NCBI GenBank assembly: GCA_009760855.2
Contig: WPIO01000031.1
Span: forward strand, 2,733,001-2,793,000
DNA length: 60,000 nucleotides
From: Cristatella mucedo
Taxonomy: Eukaryota > Bryozoa > Phylactolaemata > Cristatellidae
Direction: 5' to 3'
The notes beneath the pieces are model-generated. The model made no database searches. It was not told the origin of the DNA and worked only from the letters and a program-made list of their open reading frames with translations. A program made the position numbers and the translations under genes. Positions 10,901 to 21,949 of the stretch are shown here, piece after piece. The number at the start of each line of letters is the position of its first letter. Position 1 is the stretch's first letter.

Positions 10901-11840
10901 TAATAGGAAGTAATGCTGCGTTATTAAATGCTTGCGGCAGTCGTGTACTATGTGTTCGGCGAATTGGTGCTACTACCATAAATATCAGACTCAACCTGAT
11001 GTTAAATTGCAAGAGCCATCTACCAGCAACGTAGCTTTCAGCCTGTAAATTGATTGCCTCATCGGCTGACTGCTTAGGCATGCCTGAGTAAGTGGCTCAT
11101 CAAGCTACGTCAGATCCGGATGGCTCCGAGTCAGTCTTTCGACTCGGACTATTGTCCGCTCAAGCCTATAGACTAGTTTAAAATGCTAAATTTACAGCAT
11201 GTGTAAAAAAAACCGTTTTTGAGCTCTACTTGAATTCGTCCCTGCAAGAAAACCTATGGTGGGTCTGAGCAGCTGAACCGTTGTGGGAGCAAGGAAACTG
11301 AGTCGTGGCTCGGCCGCCAGGATATGCCGAAAAACGCTTTGCACATGGGACGGTAGCTTTCGCCACAATCGCATAGCACGTAGACAAAAAGAAAGGCCGG
11401 CGGCCGCGAAGGAGCAGCTTACTTAGCAGTGGAGCAGAGGCACCGACCTCCTCGGCAGGTGCTCCCGAGCAGGTGCCAGCCGCAGGGCCCAACCGATTGT
11501 CAGAGCACCAGCCTTGACCGCGGAAGAACCAGCCAGTGGAAAGGGATAAGAGATCCGATCGTGCCGACAGCAGCTCGAGTAGAGGATGTCGAGCTCTGCC
11601 TAAGCGGCAGGGAGATTGTAGTTTGCTTTTATTACGTCAAGATTGACGCATTGGTGGGTGCGACCGACCGACCTTGGGGGCGGATCCGGCTGAACGGCTA
11701 AAGGTAGCTCGAGGAAACTGGGAGATGCTATTGGTTCTTGCCACAAGACTGAAGTAGAAATGGGCGTGGCCGACCTGCAGTGGGCTGACCCGACAAACCG
11801 GCTGGCAAATTAACTTTGTTAGTCACTGGTGGTTGCAAAA
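10900..11840. other. Unassigned, GC-rich core at 11230-11700
   Basis: Overlapping frames on both strands (11226-11492 minus, 11429-11701 plus) reflect locally high GC and show no recognisable domain. It could be a decayed LTR element or an exon of an unknown gene; I see nothing decisive. Confidence 0.3.
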
Positions 11841-12520
11841 TTGCTACAGGTTTATTTAATCCAACTCTAGCCTTGGATGCGTATCGCATATGTTACTGTG
11901 TCTTGCAGGCATTATAATCCTTCGGACTGGCACAAGCAGATGTGATGTTATGTGCACGAAAGTTAGCACCAGACCCAAACAGAGCATAGCTGTAGGCTAC
12001 CTCAAACATACGTAAGCCAGTCGACCAAAGCTGTGTTACCAGCAATCGGAAGACGTACGAACTTGACCTAAACACTTTTTCTGGGTGCCAACTATGAAAA
12101 CTACACCCACTTGGTTAGCGCTAAACAGGTTTATGCAAAATTAGGTCGACGAATAACTAGCTTGGTACCGAGGCTTCTACCTAGATTTTGAAGAAGGAAA
12201 TCCATGTAATTACTTCCGGCATGGCATTCTCCTACTACCGATTGTTCCCGAGCTTATTATTGACTAAGACCAAGTCAGAGCGCCACCTGCACAAGAAACC
12301 AGTGGGTATAAAAAACTAACATTGTATTGGTAACTGCCATACGTTAACTATGCATATCTTTCCACGCACTGCCCGGCCCAGTTGCACATCCCTGCGACAA
12401 GGAGGCTCGAGTCCGGCCGAAATCGAATTTGTTTAAAGCCTTGTCAGCATTCAGACGTTCAGACAGAGACGAAATAGTCAAGGGATGGCAGCAAGGATAA
12501 TCGAATTGAATTGATCAATT
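11840..12520. repeat. Dispersed repeat or duplication, copy 2 (pairs with 8690-9500)
   Basis: See the copy at 8690-9500. Divergence is roughly 20-25% by eye, with indels. No coding potential common to both. Confidence 0.62.
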
Positions 12521-12759
12521 TACTCTTGCTACGTATATTATCCTAGCCTTTCTTTGTACTCCATGAAACCATCGGCTGTTGGTTGAGCAGTGGATCAGGG
12601 TTTGTTAAGGATATCTTAGGTAGAAGAGACTAAAAATAAAATTCCTCTACCCTAAAGAAATCAGAATAAAAAGTGGTGATTGAGAAAGAAAGAGAAAGCC
12701 TGAAAAAGAGAGCCAATTTAAATTTAAGTCTAGCGACCGTATTAAGAGCTTTGCTTATT

Positions 12760-13020
12760 CCTTAATAATAATAATAGTAATAGTACATTTGTCTAGAACT
12801 CTCAGAGGACGTAGTCTCTTTCTATGTACAATTTCAGCATTCACTGTCTCACAGAGAATTATCGCAGACGGACCTGTGAGGGACGAGCAGATGTTGGCTT
12901 CTTCTTATCTAAGTTTGTCAAATTACGAGTTGACGTGAGATCAGTCGGTAGCGAGTTCTAGCTGTGCAAGCATAGCAACTGAATATATTGCATTTCTGTG
13001 AGCACGTGTTGAGCCAAAGA
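12760..13020 (-). mobile_element. L2-a/L2-c 3' fragment with (AAT)n tail
   Basis: (AAT)n at 12763-12785 is followed by the L2 terminal block in reverse (CTCAGAGGACGTAGTCTCTTTCT). Old and truncated. Confidence 0.7.
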
Positions 13021-13289
13021 GGCCCGATGCATAGACCACAAACTGCTTTGTCTTAAAATCAAGCTTCTTTCGTTACCTGAAACGGGGCAATAGAATAAGA
13101 GACTCTAACGGAGGGTTCTAGCACGTCATTTCTTTTTATGTCGAATAGCTATTAAATTTTACCCCTGTGCTTACTCGGTGGGTAAATCAGCTCTACCGTT
13201 AGTGGGTAGCTGAGTTGAGTTTTCCAGATCTCTGCCAGGAGTTCAATACGTAGTTTGCAATGCATACAAGTGAGTTTCCACTTTTCTTT

Positions 13290-13770
13290 CCCGTGTCATT
13301 CTCCATCGTAGTAGAAATTTGAGTGATTGTTAATGCTTATCCTGAAGAACGAGTTGTACCCTCGTCCTTCAAATCAGCCACCGTTAGGCTGCTGCTTAAA
13401 AATCCTGAATTAGATACTGAGGTCTTTACCAACTATCGCCCACCTTCAGTTCTTCCCTTTTTGTCAGTGATTCTTGAAAAATTGCCGATGAGCAGCTTTT
13501 ATAACACATTGAAAATAAATAGATGTCTGAAAAACGTTAGTCCGTATTCGAGCTACACTACTTGATTGAAACTGCTCTCCTCCATGTAATACACGATATC
13601 CCATGCAGCAAAGGACGGGAATGTCGCTGCCGTGATGCTGCTACTGCTACCAGCTGCCTTCAACACTATTGATCATGATTGTATACTTGAGCTAATGAGA
13701 GCAGTGATCAATCTGACGTCACTATTTGAGAATCTAACATTCGCACGGTACCTAACTTGAAATAAGAGAA
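13290..13770 (+). mobile_element. L2 reverse-transcriptase relic (RT N-terminal part)
   Basis: The frame 13323-13565 reads VPSSFKSATVRLLLKNPELD then NYRPPSVLPFLSVILEK, matching the L2-b segment VPKSFESAIVRPILKKPGFD / NYGPVSLFPFLSKILEK (56801-57499). The match continues past the stop to a degenerate TALLHVI...DHD region. An L2 fragment of the RT palm/fingers start, not a cellular gene. Confidence 0.85.
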
Positions 13771-14021
13771 TTTCAAAATATTACTCTCTCACCACAGAAT
13801 AAAAGTTTCCATAGAAAAATGTCTACGTTCTAATAATGATAGGCATAAGGCTTAAAGAAAGCATATTTCTTACCCAAAGACAAAAAATCTCTTACGTGGT
13901 GTAATTGAACTGCATCAGCTGTGTAGCTAGGCCACGCAGGTCAGCCACGTCCGAACGGAAGACTAGCGTCTTAACCCCGAGTACGCGCGTCTTTTTTGTG
14001 ACCAGCACCTCATTCCCTTCC

Positions 14022-14135
14022 CCTGCACTGCAGCTGGCCGATCTTTGGTGAAACAGAAGCAACTTTGACTCACTAATGATGAACCGACTCATTGAGCCAG
14101 CTCACTGCTCGTAAATGTGTGGATATCACTGCATG
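14022..14135. repeat. Direct repeat, left copy of a 590-bp-spaced pair
   Basis: About 110 bases from CTGCACTGCAGCTGGCCGATC to GGATATCACTG recur at 14612-14730 with roughly 15% mismatch. The two could be the ends of a small element or a local duplication; the enclosed 14140-14610 is GC-rich with no domain. Confidence 0.65.
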
Positions 14136-14611
14136 TGAGATTGCCGCATGGGAAAATTTGCATGGGAAAAGTTGGGGCCTTATTTCCTCAGCCTGACGCT
14201 GACATGATCAGACCTTTGTTCTCAATCTATGGTGGTGAATAACTTGCTCACTTATTTTACTCATCAGCGAACCTACGCTTTACACCTGATTGCGGCCGCG
14301 TCTTTGTCGGCTGGTGCGTCTCACGAGATGGTCTTCCGACGAACGCGCTACTAGTGCCATAGATTCTGTATCATGAGCAACAGGCTTTGAATCCCGCTTT
14401 CGTAGAGTTTTAAAACGATCGCTTAGTAGTATGCTCCTGCTGCGTCTCACACCGGTAGCCAGAAATAACGGCACAGGCACCCAGGAAGTGTCCTGGAAAG
14501 CGACAACTCGGTCTGAGAAAGGCTTCGTCGTAGGGCCGCGATTAAAGCCGCGATCGCCGCTTGATGGCAATGTCAATACAAATTCAGGGACGCCGACAGC
14601 ACCAGACACCG

Positions 14612-14730
14612 TGCGCTGCAACTGGCAGATCTTTGGTGAAGCGGAAGCACTGCTGACTCACTAATGATGAGCCGACTCATCGCGCCGGCTCGCTGCTCGA
14701 GAATGCGTGGATATCACTGAATTTGAGATT
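14612..14730. repeat. Direct repeat, right copy of a 590-bp-spaced pair
   Basis: Matches 14022-14135, including GATCTTTGGTGAA, CTCACTAATGATGANCCGACTCAT and GTGGATATCACTG. Confidence 0.65.
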
Positions 14731-14739
14731 CCCAGCCAA

Positions 14740-16590
14740 CAATTAGTTAGATATTATCTTTTTGCGCCAGAAATAAGAACTTACACAATTTTCGGTGTCG
14801 CATATTTTGCTTATCAATATTCTAGCGAATGATTCCTTGTGATTCAGAATTAATGTGGATATGTATATCGTGACGTTAGTTTTACCAGTTTTACGTATCC
14901 CAACTAATCTGCGGCTGGAACGTGCTCAGTTCACACTTTTGAAATATTGCCACCGCTCAACACTGACATGCCAATGCCGCAAATAGCCTCATGTAAGGAT
15001 GCATATACAGATACCTGTACAAAATAAGTGTTAGCAAGTCCAAATGCAATGAATTGAAATCAATGTTATAGGAATTCCGCAAAAATTGAGGAGACAGTGA
15101 CCTATTTAATGGAAGAACAGTCAGGAAGCAGAGTCCTCAAAATCTCAGAATCCTCAGTTTCATTTCCGGGTCGGGCGCCATCAAGTAATGTCTACATATC
15201 TAAGGCTTCTCAGGTTCTGGTATTATCTATAACATTGTGGTTATATACAATTTCTGTAGTACGTTGATCGTAAAGTTTTTTTGCGTGATCCACTATGCTC
15301 AGCTGTCTTCTCATTTGCCATGTTTAACAGGCAAACTTGTAAGAAAAGATACCTACCGAGTTTCAGCACACAAATCATGACCTACTGTTTGAGAGTAGGG
15401 GTCAGACAAAATGTGAAACTTCTGAGTGGTAAAGTCAGGGGGAATGAGGATTTTTGCCCCCCCCCCCGCTTAGCGTGACAGCGACTTCAGCCACCCATTG
15501 TTCATGCGCCTCTGATCAATAACAACGACGAAATAACTCTTTAATTTCACTCGATGCGTAACCACAGAGTTCACACGCAATAAACACGATGATTAACGCA
15601 GTAATTTTTCAGAAATAGCCAGTCTAGCTCCGCCAAAATAATAATCCTGTTGGTTTAGCCCTTACATGCAAATCTTTCAAATCTTGCCTCCTATATGAAA
15701 ATCCTAGCTGCGCCGCGGCAATTGTTAATAGTGCTGCCTGTGCCTTATCTGGTAAGATCCTTTCTTCTTTGTATGGACGCCACACCCATGTCAACATGGT
15801 CGACCTTTGGTCCAGCGAGTGCACGACCATTTCAAAATTCGACGCCATATACTAAGCACAAGGTGACTCAAATGAGAGCACAAACGAAAAATCTGTTTCT
15901 GCTGGTTTAATAACTAAATAGGTAACAATACAATTTTGAAGAAAGTGCTGCATCACGCAACGGAAAGCCTCCAAAACAGTGAAATTTTATTAAATTAAGC
16001 TGCCGACTGCGATTTTCACTATACCACTTCCTATAGCCACCAAAACATCATTGACCATAACACCCAGTCATCACCTACCTTCAACGTCTTATTAAGATGC
16101 AACTAATTTTTGAACTCACATTTGTGCTGCCGTTTTCATTAAATGATGCTCTCTATGTAGCTCAATTATTTTGAAGTCACACGGCTCCACGATTTAGCGT
16201 TACAAAGTAAGATTCTGAACACACTTCCGCTGAGCTTAAATAATGTAATGAGAAAAAATGGTTTACGCTCTGAAGTCCTCTCTAGAAGAAAAACATTGCA
16301 GTTCGAATCGCGCTCATTTTAAAAACCTCTTAAGTTGATCTTTCGCCTTTCATTCCTAATGTGCTTGCGATTTGTCACCGACTATGACTGAAGTGAGCCG
16401 TGGGGAAGCAGCAAATGATTTGTTGGATCATTCCATGGCGAAGCCACTCATGAAAAAATTAAATATAAGGATAGAAATAAATATACAGACTACTAATTTG
16501 GCTCAGATAAGCGCATGTTCTTTACTGTAAGCCACGATACAAGGCTTGAGTATTGCCATGATTAAATATATGAATGCCATGCCGAGCTAA
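14740..16590. other. No gene recognised
   Basis: AT-rich. A C10 run lies at 15461-15470. Opposed small frames (15624-15848 minus, 15695-15910 plus) show no domain. No exon 2 or 3 of the receptor family was seen here, although this is where the body of pseudogene B would be expected. Confidence 0.4.
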
Positions 16591-16599
16591 TAAATTTAA

Positions 16600-16632
16600 G
16601 CCACGTAGTGGCACACTTTGCCACTACGTGGC
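16600..16632. repeat. Perfect 14-bp inverted repeat with 5-nt loop
   Basis: The left arm GCCACGTAGTGGCA (16600-16613) and right arm TGCCACTACGTGGC (16619-16632) are perfect reverse complements around CACTT. The arms are themselves near-palindromic. Function unknown. Confidence 0.9.
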
Positions 16633-16639
16633 CACTACC

Positions 16640-17820
16640 TAATAATAGAGTCACTAAAGCAATTATACGGCTCCTTAAATCCATATAGAGTGAATTTATG
16701 CCAAAAATCTATCTGAGACAACCACAATGCAATGCTCAGAGTCAAAGTTAAATCACGATGAGCATCATAAGATTATCGAACGAACAACCACCTAGGATGA
16801 ACAGTGCCGCTTGTGTTTCGCTGGTCGGAGCAGAGCTTTACCTATACAATTTAAAAAAATTTCTTGCCTAGTATGCACCTTCTGGCTGGGACACGTACAA
16901 GTCAAACTGGTATTGCTCAAAAATCCGCAGCTTGTAACAAGGAAACTATTTGAAAACATTAACCTGATTTTGAGCTTACAAAGTTGATTTACAATTAGCA
17001 ATACAAAGATTTTATGTTGGGTTCCTTTAAATTAAAATGTCGAACAATCTTTAACTTATTTGCTGATTACATGTAATCCTTCGAGGATATGAGAAATTAA
17101 AATTATGTTAAAAGCCTAGGAATGGCCAAAGCAGTGGCTTGAGTCCAGTTTTCACTGAAATGTGATAGATCACAGGGCAAAGTCGTGACTGGGTGCCAGT
17201 AAGGTGTTATAGGGCTAATAAATATAGCAACGTAGATATCGGTACCAGCTGCCAGTGATACAAAACCACAAACCCACCGCTGCTTTTTTCTAAGAAAAAA
17301 AGATTAATTTTGTTGTGCATCTTTCCGCTTCATCTCTTTATATTAGCAATTTTTCATAATGCTTTTTTGAGATATAGATACTGCACGATCAAAGGGAAAC
17401 ACATTGCCAAGCCAAATGCTGAGCTCTATTAGCTTACGTGAACTCAAAGTTGACCTTAATGTTTGCTTCCGTGATAAATCAAAGGTACGGATAGGCAGCT
17501 CACACAATCTTCTTCTAGAAACTCACGATTTCATGGCGATCATAGATACGTTTTGTGCACTGGCAGCAAACATACGGATTGCTCAACAATTACGTGTACA
17601 GTTACGACATTGAAGCTACCAGCTACTCTTACTACATGGCTAATTTCACTACATGGCTACTCCAGCGAGTTTCAGGGATGTTCGGAGCACTGAATCTCGA
17701 AGTTTCTCTAGCTCGTGTGTATCTAGCTTTACCGTGTGCCGTACTACTAGCAGAAAACAAGCAGGAGCAGCTGGCTGGCCATCTGCCACCACAATAGTGA
17801 TTCGGTGGTTTTCGGCTACC
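16640..17820. other. No gene recognised
   Basis: Frames at 16792-17001 (minus) and 17404-17889 (plus, several overlapping) have no recognised domain or repeat. This stretch is adjacent to pseudogene B exon 1 on its 3' side. Confidence 0.35.
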
Positions 17821-17925
17821 TCAACAGTGGTGTGCTTGAGCGCAGGCGTCTTAGTTCAGTGTCAGCGTATGACACCAGAAATGCAATAACCATGTACACG
17901 GAATATGAGAACACTCAGAAAATTT

Positions 17926-17994
17926 AAAGTACCTAGAAACAAATAAAGTTCTTTGAGGGCGCTATATCAAATGTATTATTATTATCATTATTAA
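17926..17994 (+). mobile_element. Minimal L2-a 3' tail inserted in pseudogene B
   Basis: Only the last 70 bases of L2-a (CCTAGAAACAAATAAAGTTCTTTGAGGG then an ATT run at 17974-17993). Extreme 5' truncation, typical of target-primed reverse transcription. Confidence 0.8.
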
Positions 17995-18133
17995 CACTGA
18001 TCTTATTGCTAAAACCTAATAATCTGAGGGAAAAGCCTATACAGCAGATGCTGAGAGTGAAATTTGATCTCGACAGCAATCATCAAAAATTGTCCAATTG
18101 TTGTAACGTGACCATCCTACGATCAGAATCCTG

Positions 18134-18722
18134 TTTAGTAGTAATAAAAATAACAATAAAGCATTTGATATAGCGCCCCCAGATGGTCAATCTATTTCTA
18201 GGCACTTCCATTTGCTGCAAGAGAAGCACGATTGAATGGTCAGTTGGAGCATGCTCAATAAACAACAAGCATAACGTGGTTAGAAATGATATATACAGGG
18301 TCACCATGCCAATGCGCTTAGTAGCTGCATGCACAGCCTCAGCCCCCAAAACCACACAAAGGATGAATCGCGTGGATCCACTAAATGCCGTGAGCGATAA
18401 AACGATGGATTTTCATCTTCTTTTTAAATGTGGTCAAGTAAGGGGATGTAGCACCAGACGGAAGTGAGTTTCAGGCTTTGGGATCATGATTAAGGGCACG
18501 GTCTTTAAAGGATTGAGGTTCGTACGAGGTATAGGTAAGCGATTATATTTCAAAAAGTGGGAGGTACTATGCTTAGCCTGGTGGGGGGGGGAGTAATGTG
18601 ATAGGTAGGCTTGGGCCAAAGAATGAAGGGACCTAAACGTGAACGACAAAACCTTGAAGTCGATGTGTTCTTGACTGGGAGCCAGTGCAAGTCGGCGAGA
18701 AGTGGTGGCATGTGGCAACTGT
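18134..18722 (-). mobile_element. L2-a 5'-truncated insertion in pseudogene B
   Basis: The 3' end is the AATAA-rich tail at 18135-18155; the 3' UTR follows, and the ORF2 C-terminal coding region appears on the minus strand at 18434-18727 in shifted frames. It separates the SMB core from the N-terminal part of the pseudogene exon, in opposite orientation to the L2-a tail at 17926-17994. Confidence 0.85.
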
Positions 18723-19139
18723 GACACTAACTACAATACTTTCCGTGACTCACAGGAATGCGCCGCCTGACACAGAGAACTGGCAAGATTCGAAGCATCG
18801 TTGACTGAGTTCTTCGAAGACATAGGTTCATTGTCCTTAAAAATTGTAGCCAGTTGTAGTATTGGAGAGGCTGCCAGTAACTGGTTTAGTCGTACCGTCG
18901 CTGGCGTGACTGCCTCGTATGATAAGGATCGCTGCTGCGATGAAAATAGAACAACTTTGCCTAATGAAAATTAGGATGTTCATCTTCTAATCTTCAAATT
19001 TCTAGGTTACTAATGTTAGCTGTGCAGAATAATTGAAATATAAGCAGTCACCGTACCTTACCGTACCTTTAAGAATGCAAGTCACAAGAATTTGGTTTTC
19101 TAATTCAGCACACCACACGTTCGACCTTTCCTGCTCTAA

Positions 19140-19290
19140 GGTTAGCTTATTAAGCAGCCTCATTTGTATATCGGCGCAAGTGGCTCAACAGGTATCACTA
19201 CACCTGTCAGAGGAATATAAAAGATTGCCCACTGCAGTACTCCATCCCACGACCGGGTCATTAAGAGCTGGCGTACAGTAGCTCACAATC
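19140..19290 (-). mobile_element. Degenerate tRNA-derived SINE
   Basis: The reverse strand shows a tRNA-like head (GTGAGCTACTGTACGCCAGC...) and a weak B box (GGTCGTGGGATGGAG), in the same arrangement as 7100-7255. Divergent, so only moderate support. Confidence 0.45.
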
Positions 19291-20175
19291 TAAAGAGAGC
19301 AATAGCATAAACATTGAAGCCTTTTGCATGATGATCTCGAGGTCTCTATAATGTCGTAGATAAATAATGTGCTAATACATTATTTTTTGAATCACACTTT
19401 ACATGGAATGACTTGGCATGCAGAGGGTGAGCAGAACAACGCCTGGGTTGCTGAGCTCTTACTGAACTGTGAGTCTGACCTGTACGACTCTGGCTTTAGT
19501 TATTGCTCGGCGTTTGATCGTCGTTCGTGCAAGTTAAAATATTTCTACAACTTCCCGAGTGCAACGTCGTTCTCTTCAGATCGCTGCCAGCTAAGCCACG
19601 AGTTACGGCTTTTAAGTATTTCTCAGAGTACCACAGACAGAATGTCGACAACCAGACACGAGCTTCCAACTAGTGCTCAAATTCCACACACAAAATGTAC
19701 AGCATTTCTGTGCATGCATGTAACAGTATAACTACTGTGCTGCATTCTTTAGACGAGATTTACTGGTAAGTAAATTTTATACGATCGCTTCGAGACCTGG
19801 TCAAAATAAAGAAGCACTTTTTGAGGTTCAGAATATCTGGGCTTCCAAGTTTGCAAAATTTTTTTGAAGCCATCCTTTCTCCTCGATCTAGCACATTTAT
19901 TTTTAATGTAAGCTTTCTTCATTCATTAGATCTAATACAGTCGAGAGAATTATTTAGATATTTACCGCCGACTCTTCCCAGCTCCAGCCAGTTTATTTCA
20001 GGACAGAATTTGGTCTTTCCCCAGCTGTCTCAAAGAGAGGAAGCCAGCTTCAGCCAGCAGTGGCAGTGGCAACTAAAGGCATATATCTCGACCAATTTCA
20101 ACTAAGCAGAGACTGTCAACTTGCCTAAGCTGAGCATTTCCAGCTAGATGAGACACTGGACAGAAAAGCAGGCAA
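19290..20175. other. Block B sequence, no gene seen
   Basis: A 120-codon frame at 19369-19731 has no recognised domain and is not conserved in blocks A or C. From about 20040 the sequence becomes colinear with 4020-4190. Confidence 0.4.
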
Positions 20176-20238
20176 GCAAGGTCACTCAACAGGCAAACAA
20201 GGTCACTCAGTAATCAGGCAAAGTCAGCAGAAGACTCG
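20176..20238. repeat. 21-bp minisatellite, about three units (block B)
   Basis: Units GCAAGGTCACTCAACAGGCAA, ACAAGGTCACTCAGTAATCAG and a third, degenerate one. Homologous to 4195-4299 (five units) and 46518-46601 (four units). Confidence 0.8.
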
Positions 20239-20239
20239 T

Positions 20240-20660
20240 CGAAGAGCTCGGAAATTCCAGCCCTCCTCAGCTGAGCAGACCATTGCCATAGCTACAGCTA
20301 CTATGATCAGCCACTAGGATTAACATGCCTATCGTTTTCAGACGACCGTTGGTGAGGCTATTATCCCATCTTTGGGCTTCACTAGTTGAGCCGATTGACT
20401 AATCACAGTCATTTGCTTAAGCACCTGAATTTATTCGCTGCACCAGATAAGACTAGCCGTAGTCACCCAAAAAGTATGCATCATATTCCATTGTGTGGTT
20501 TAGCTGGATGCTGACTGGTCGTGGTTACCGAGTAGTCAGTGACAAAGTGCTGATCAGGGCTTGATATCTTTCCAGCTGGCTGCGCATATACTCAAACACA
20601 GCTTTCACCATTCTGCCGTTGGCATAGATTCAGTGCTGCGTTACAAGAATAAATGCGCCG
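20240..20660. repeat. Block B segment homologous to 4300-4910 and 46600-47050
   Basis: Colinear matches include GGATTAACATGCCTATCGTTTTCAGACGA and TTTCCAGCTGGCTGC...CAAACACAGCTTTCACCATTCTG. The site is intact where block A carries the SINE at 4577-4752. Confidence 0.7.
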
Positions 20661-21745
20661 TCTAACCCGATCTTACCACCCTTAAGTGGACCGGCTTATA
20701 GGGATCTGCTAGAAACCGTATCAGCTGACCTCGAAGCCTGAACTACACCTATGATTGGACCATTGCTAGTCTTGGACTGTCATTGGAGTCTTGTCTGAGT
20801 CTTGGCCTAAGAAGTAGAATCTGGTTGGCTGCCGAGCCTTAGTAAAACCTTCCCTAAGGCTTGGTCAACCCTCCGTATTGGTGACGTATAAAGCGAAGAA
20901 TCGAGTAGGTAGGAAGCAAGACACTTAAGCCAGGCAAAGGCTGCCCTGCAGCTAGCCGAAAAGACTGATAGAGCTATGTCAATTCTCATTTCTTCTTTTG
21001 CATGTTTTCTATGTCATTTCTCATTTCATTTGCTGGCCATTGCATCTGCACATTTCCAGTTCACGCGGCATGGCCCCGGCGGCCTTGGCTCCGTCAATTT
21101 CGTAAAGAACGCCTCCATTCTAGGCACTGAGCCAGCCTGTCGTATTCAGTGCTCGGCCGACGCCTTGGCCAAGTCTCATGTCACAGCCTCGACCGAGCCG
21201 TCGCCAGATTAGATGGTACCCCATCGTCCGCCGACCAGCTTTCGCGACACGTGAGACCAGCAGCCTTCGGCCTTGGCAACAGGCTCGGCCTGATCTCGCT
21301 GTCATTACACATGGAAATACCTCGAGAATCTCTTCTGCAGCCTCTGGCAGGCCGGCCCTAAAGTGCTGGTTATGTAAAATAACGCAGAGGGCATCGAGCA
21401 CGTGGTCATGCTGACGCTGTGGGAGTTCGACAGGCTCTGGAAACGCTAGAGTTGGGCAGCCCGGCATGCACAGCCAGGTTCAGCCTGGCCACAGACAGAT
21501 TCCGAAGTCACTTTCAGACCACGGGTTATGGCCTGCCGTTTCAGGGCCTGGCTGTATTTCCGCCGAGCTACCTGGACATGCTGCCAGTGGCTGCTGCTAT
21601 GAGTAGGTCATACACCAGGACTACAACCAGCTGCCGCCATGCCGCACGGATTCAGAGACCGTTTGCCACCTGCTGAGCCACTGCCGGCCGATGCTAGGGT
21701 TTTATTTAATTGACGACACTGCCCTTGATCGCTGTACGAGTGGGG
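20660..21745. other. GC-rich unassigned segment
   Basis: Not matched in blocks A or C. Several overlapping frames on both strands between 20976 and 21676, none with a domain I recognise. It ends in GAGTGGGG directly before a putative LTR (21746), so it may be the 3' internal part of an LTR retrotransposon. Confidence 0.3.
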
Positions 21746-21941
21746 TGTGACACTCGATGTGGTAAGCAGCCCGGACGTGCTATTAGTGTTTGTTTTGACA
21801 AGGGAGTCGGGGGGGACTCCGGTGGGCGAGAGGGGCGAGGAGAGTCGTGCTTCGCCCTGCTCCGGGTGGAGGGAGAATAAACTGGTGGTGTTGCTCGTCG
21901 GCTGGTGTTCTGTGCTGTTCGTGACGATAATTCAGACTACA
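21746..21941 (+). mobile_element. Putative LTR (196 bp)
   Basis: Starts TGTGACA and ends GACTACA (TG...CA), with AATAAACTGGTGGTGTTGCTCGTCGG near its end. A relative at 52320-52587 starts TGTGACAG and shares the AATAAACTGGCGGTGTTCCTCGTCGG...ATAATTCAGACTACA end. A purine run precedes it. No matching target duplication was found. Confidence 0.5.
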
Positions 21942-21949
21942 GACGCAGC

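Larger units (their letters stand above)
17830..18983 (-). pseudogene. Broken third copy of SMB receptor exon 1 (pseudogene B)
   Basis: Three pieces match exon 1 of the receptors: N-terminal part 18983-18723, SMB core 18133-17995, C-terminal part 17925-17830. L2-a fragments (18134-18722 and 17926-17994) split them. The frame has TAA/TAG stops and frameshifts. In the SMB core the CSCDNYC segment has become WSRYNNW, so three cysteines are gone, though DDCC remains. The C-terminal piece keeps SVYMVIA but has lost its ACP and LCS cysteines. No exon 2 or 3 remnant was recognised between 9 and 17.8 kb, so the body of this copy seems deleted or decayed. Confidence 0.82.
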
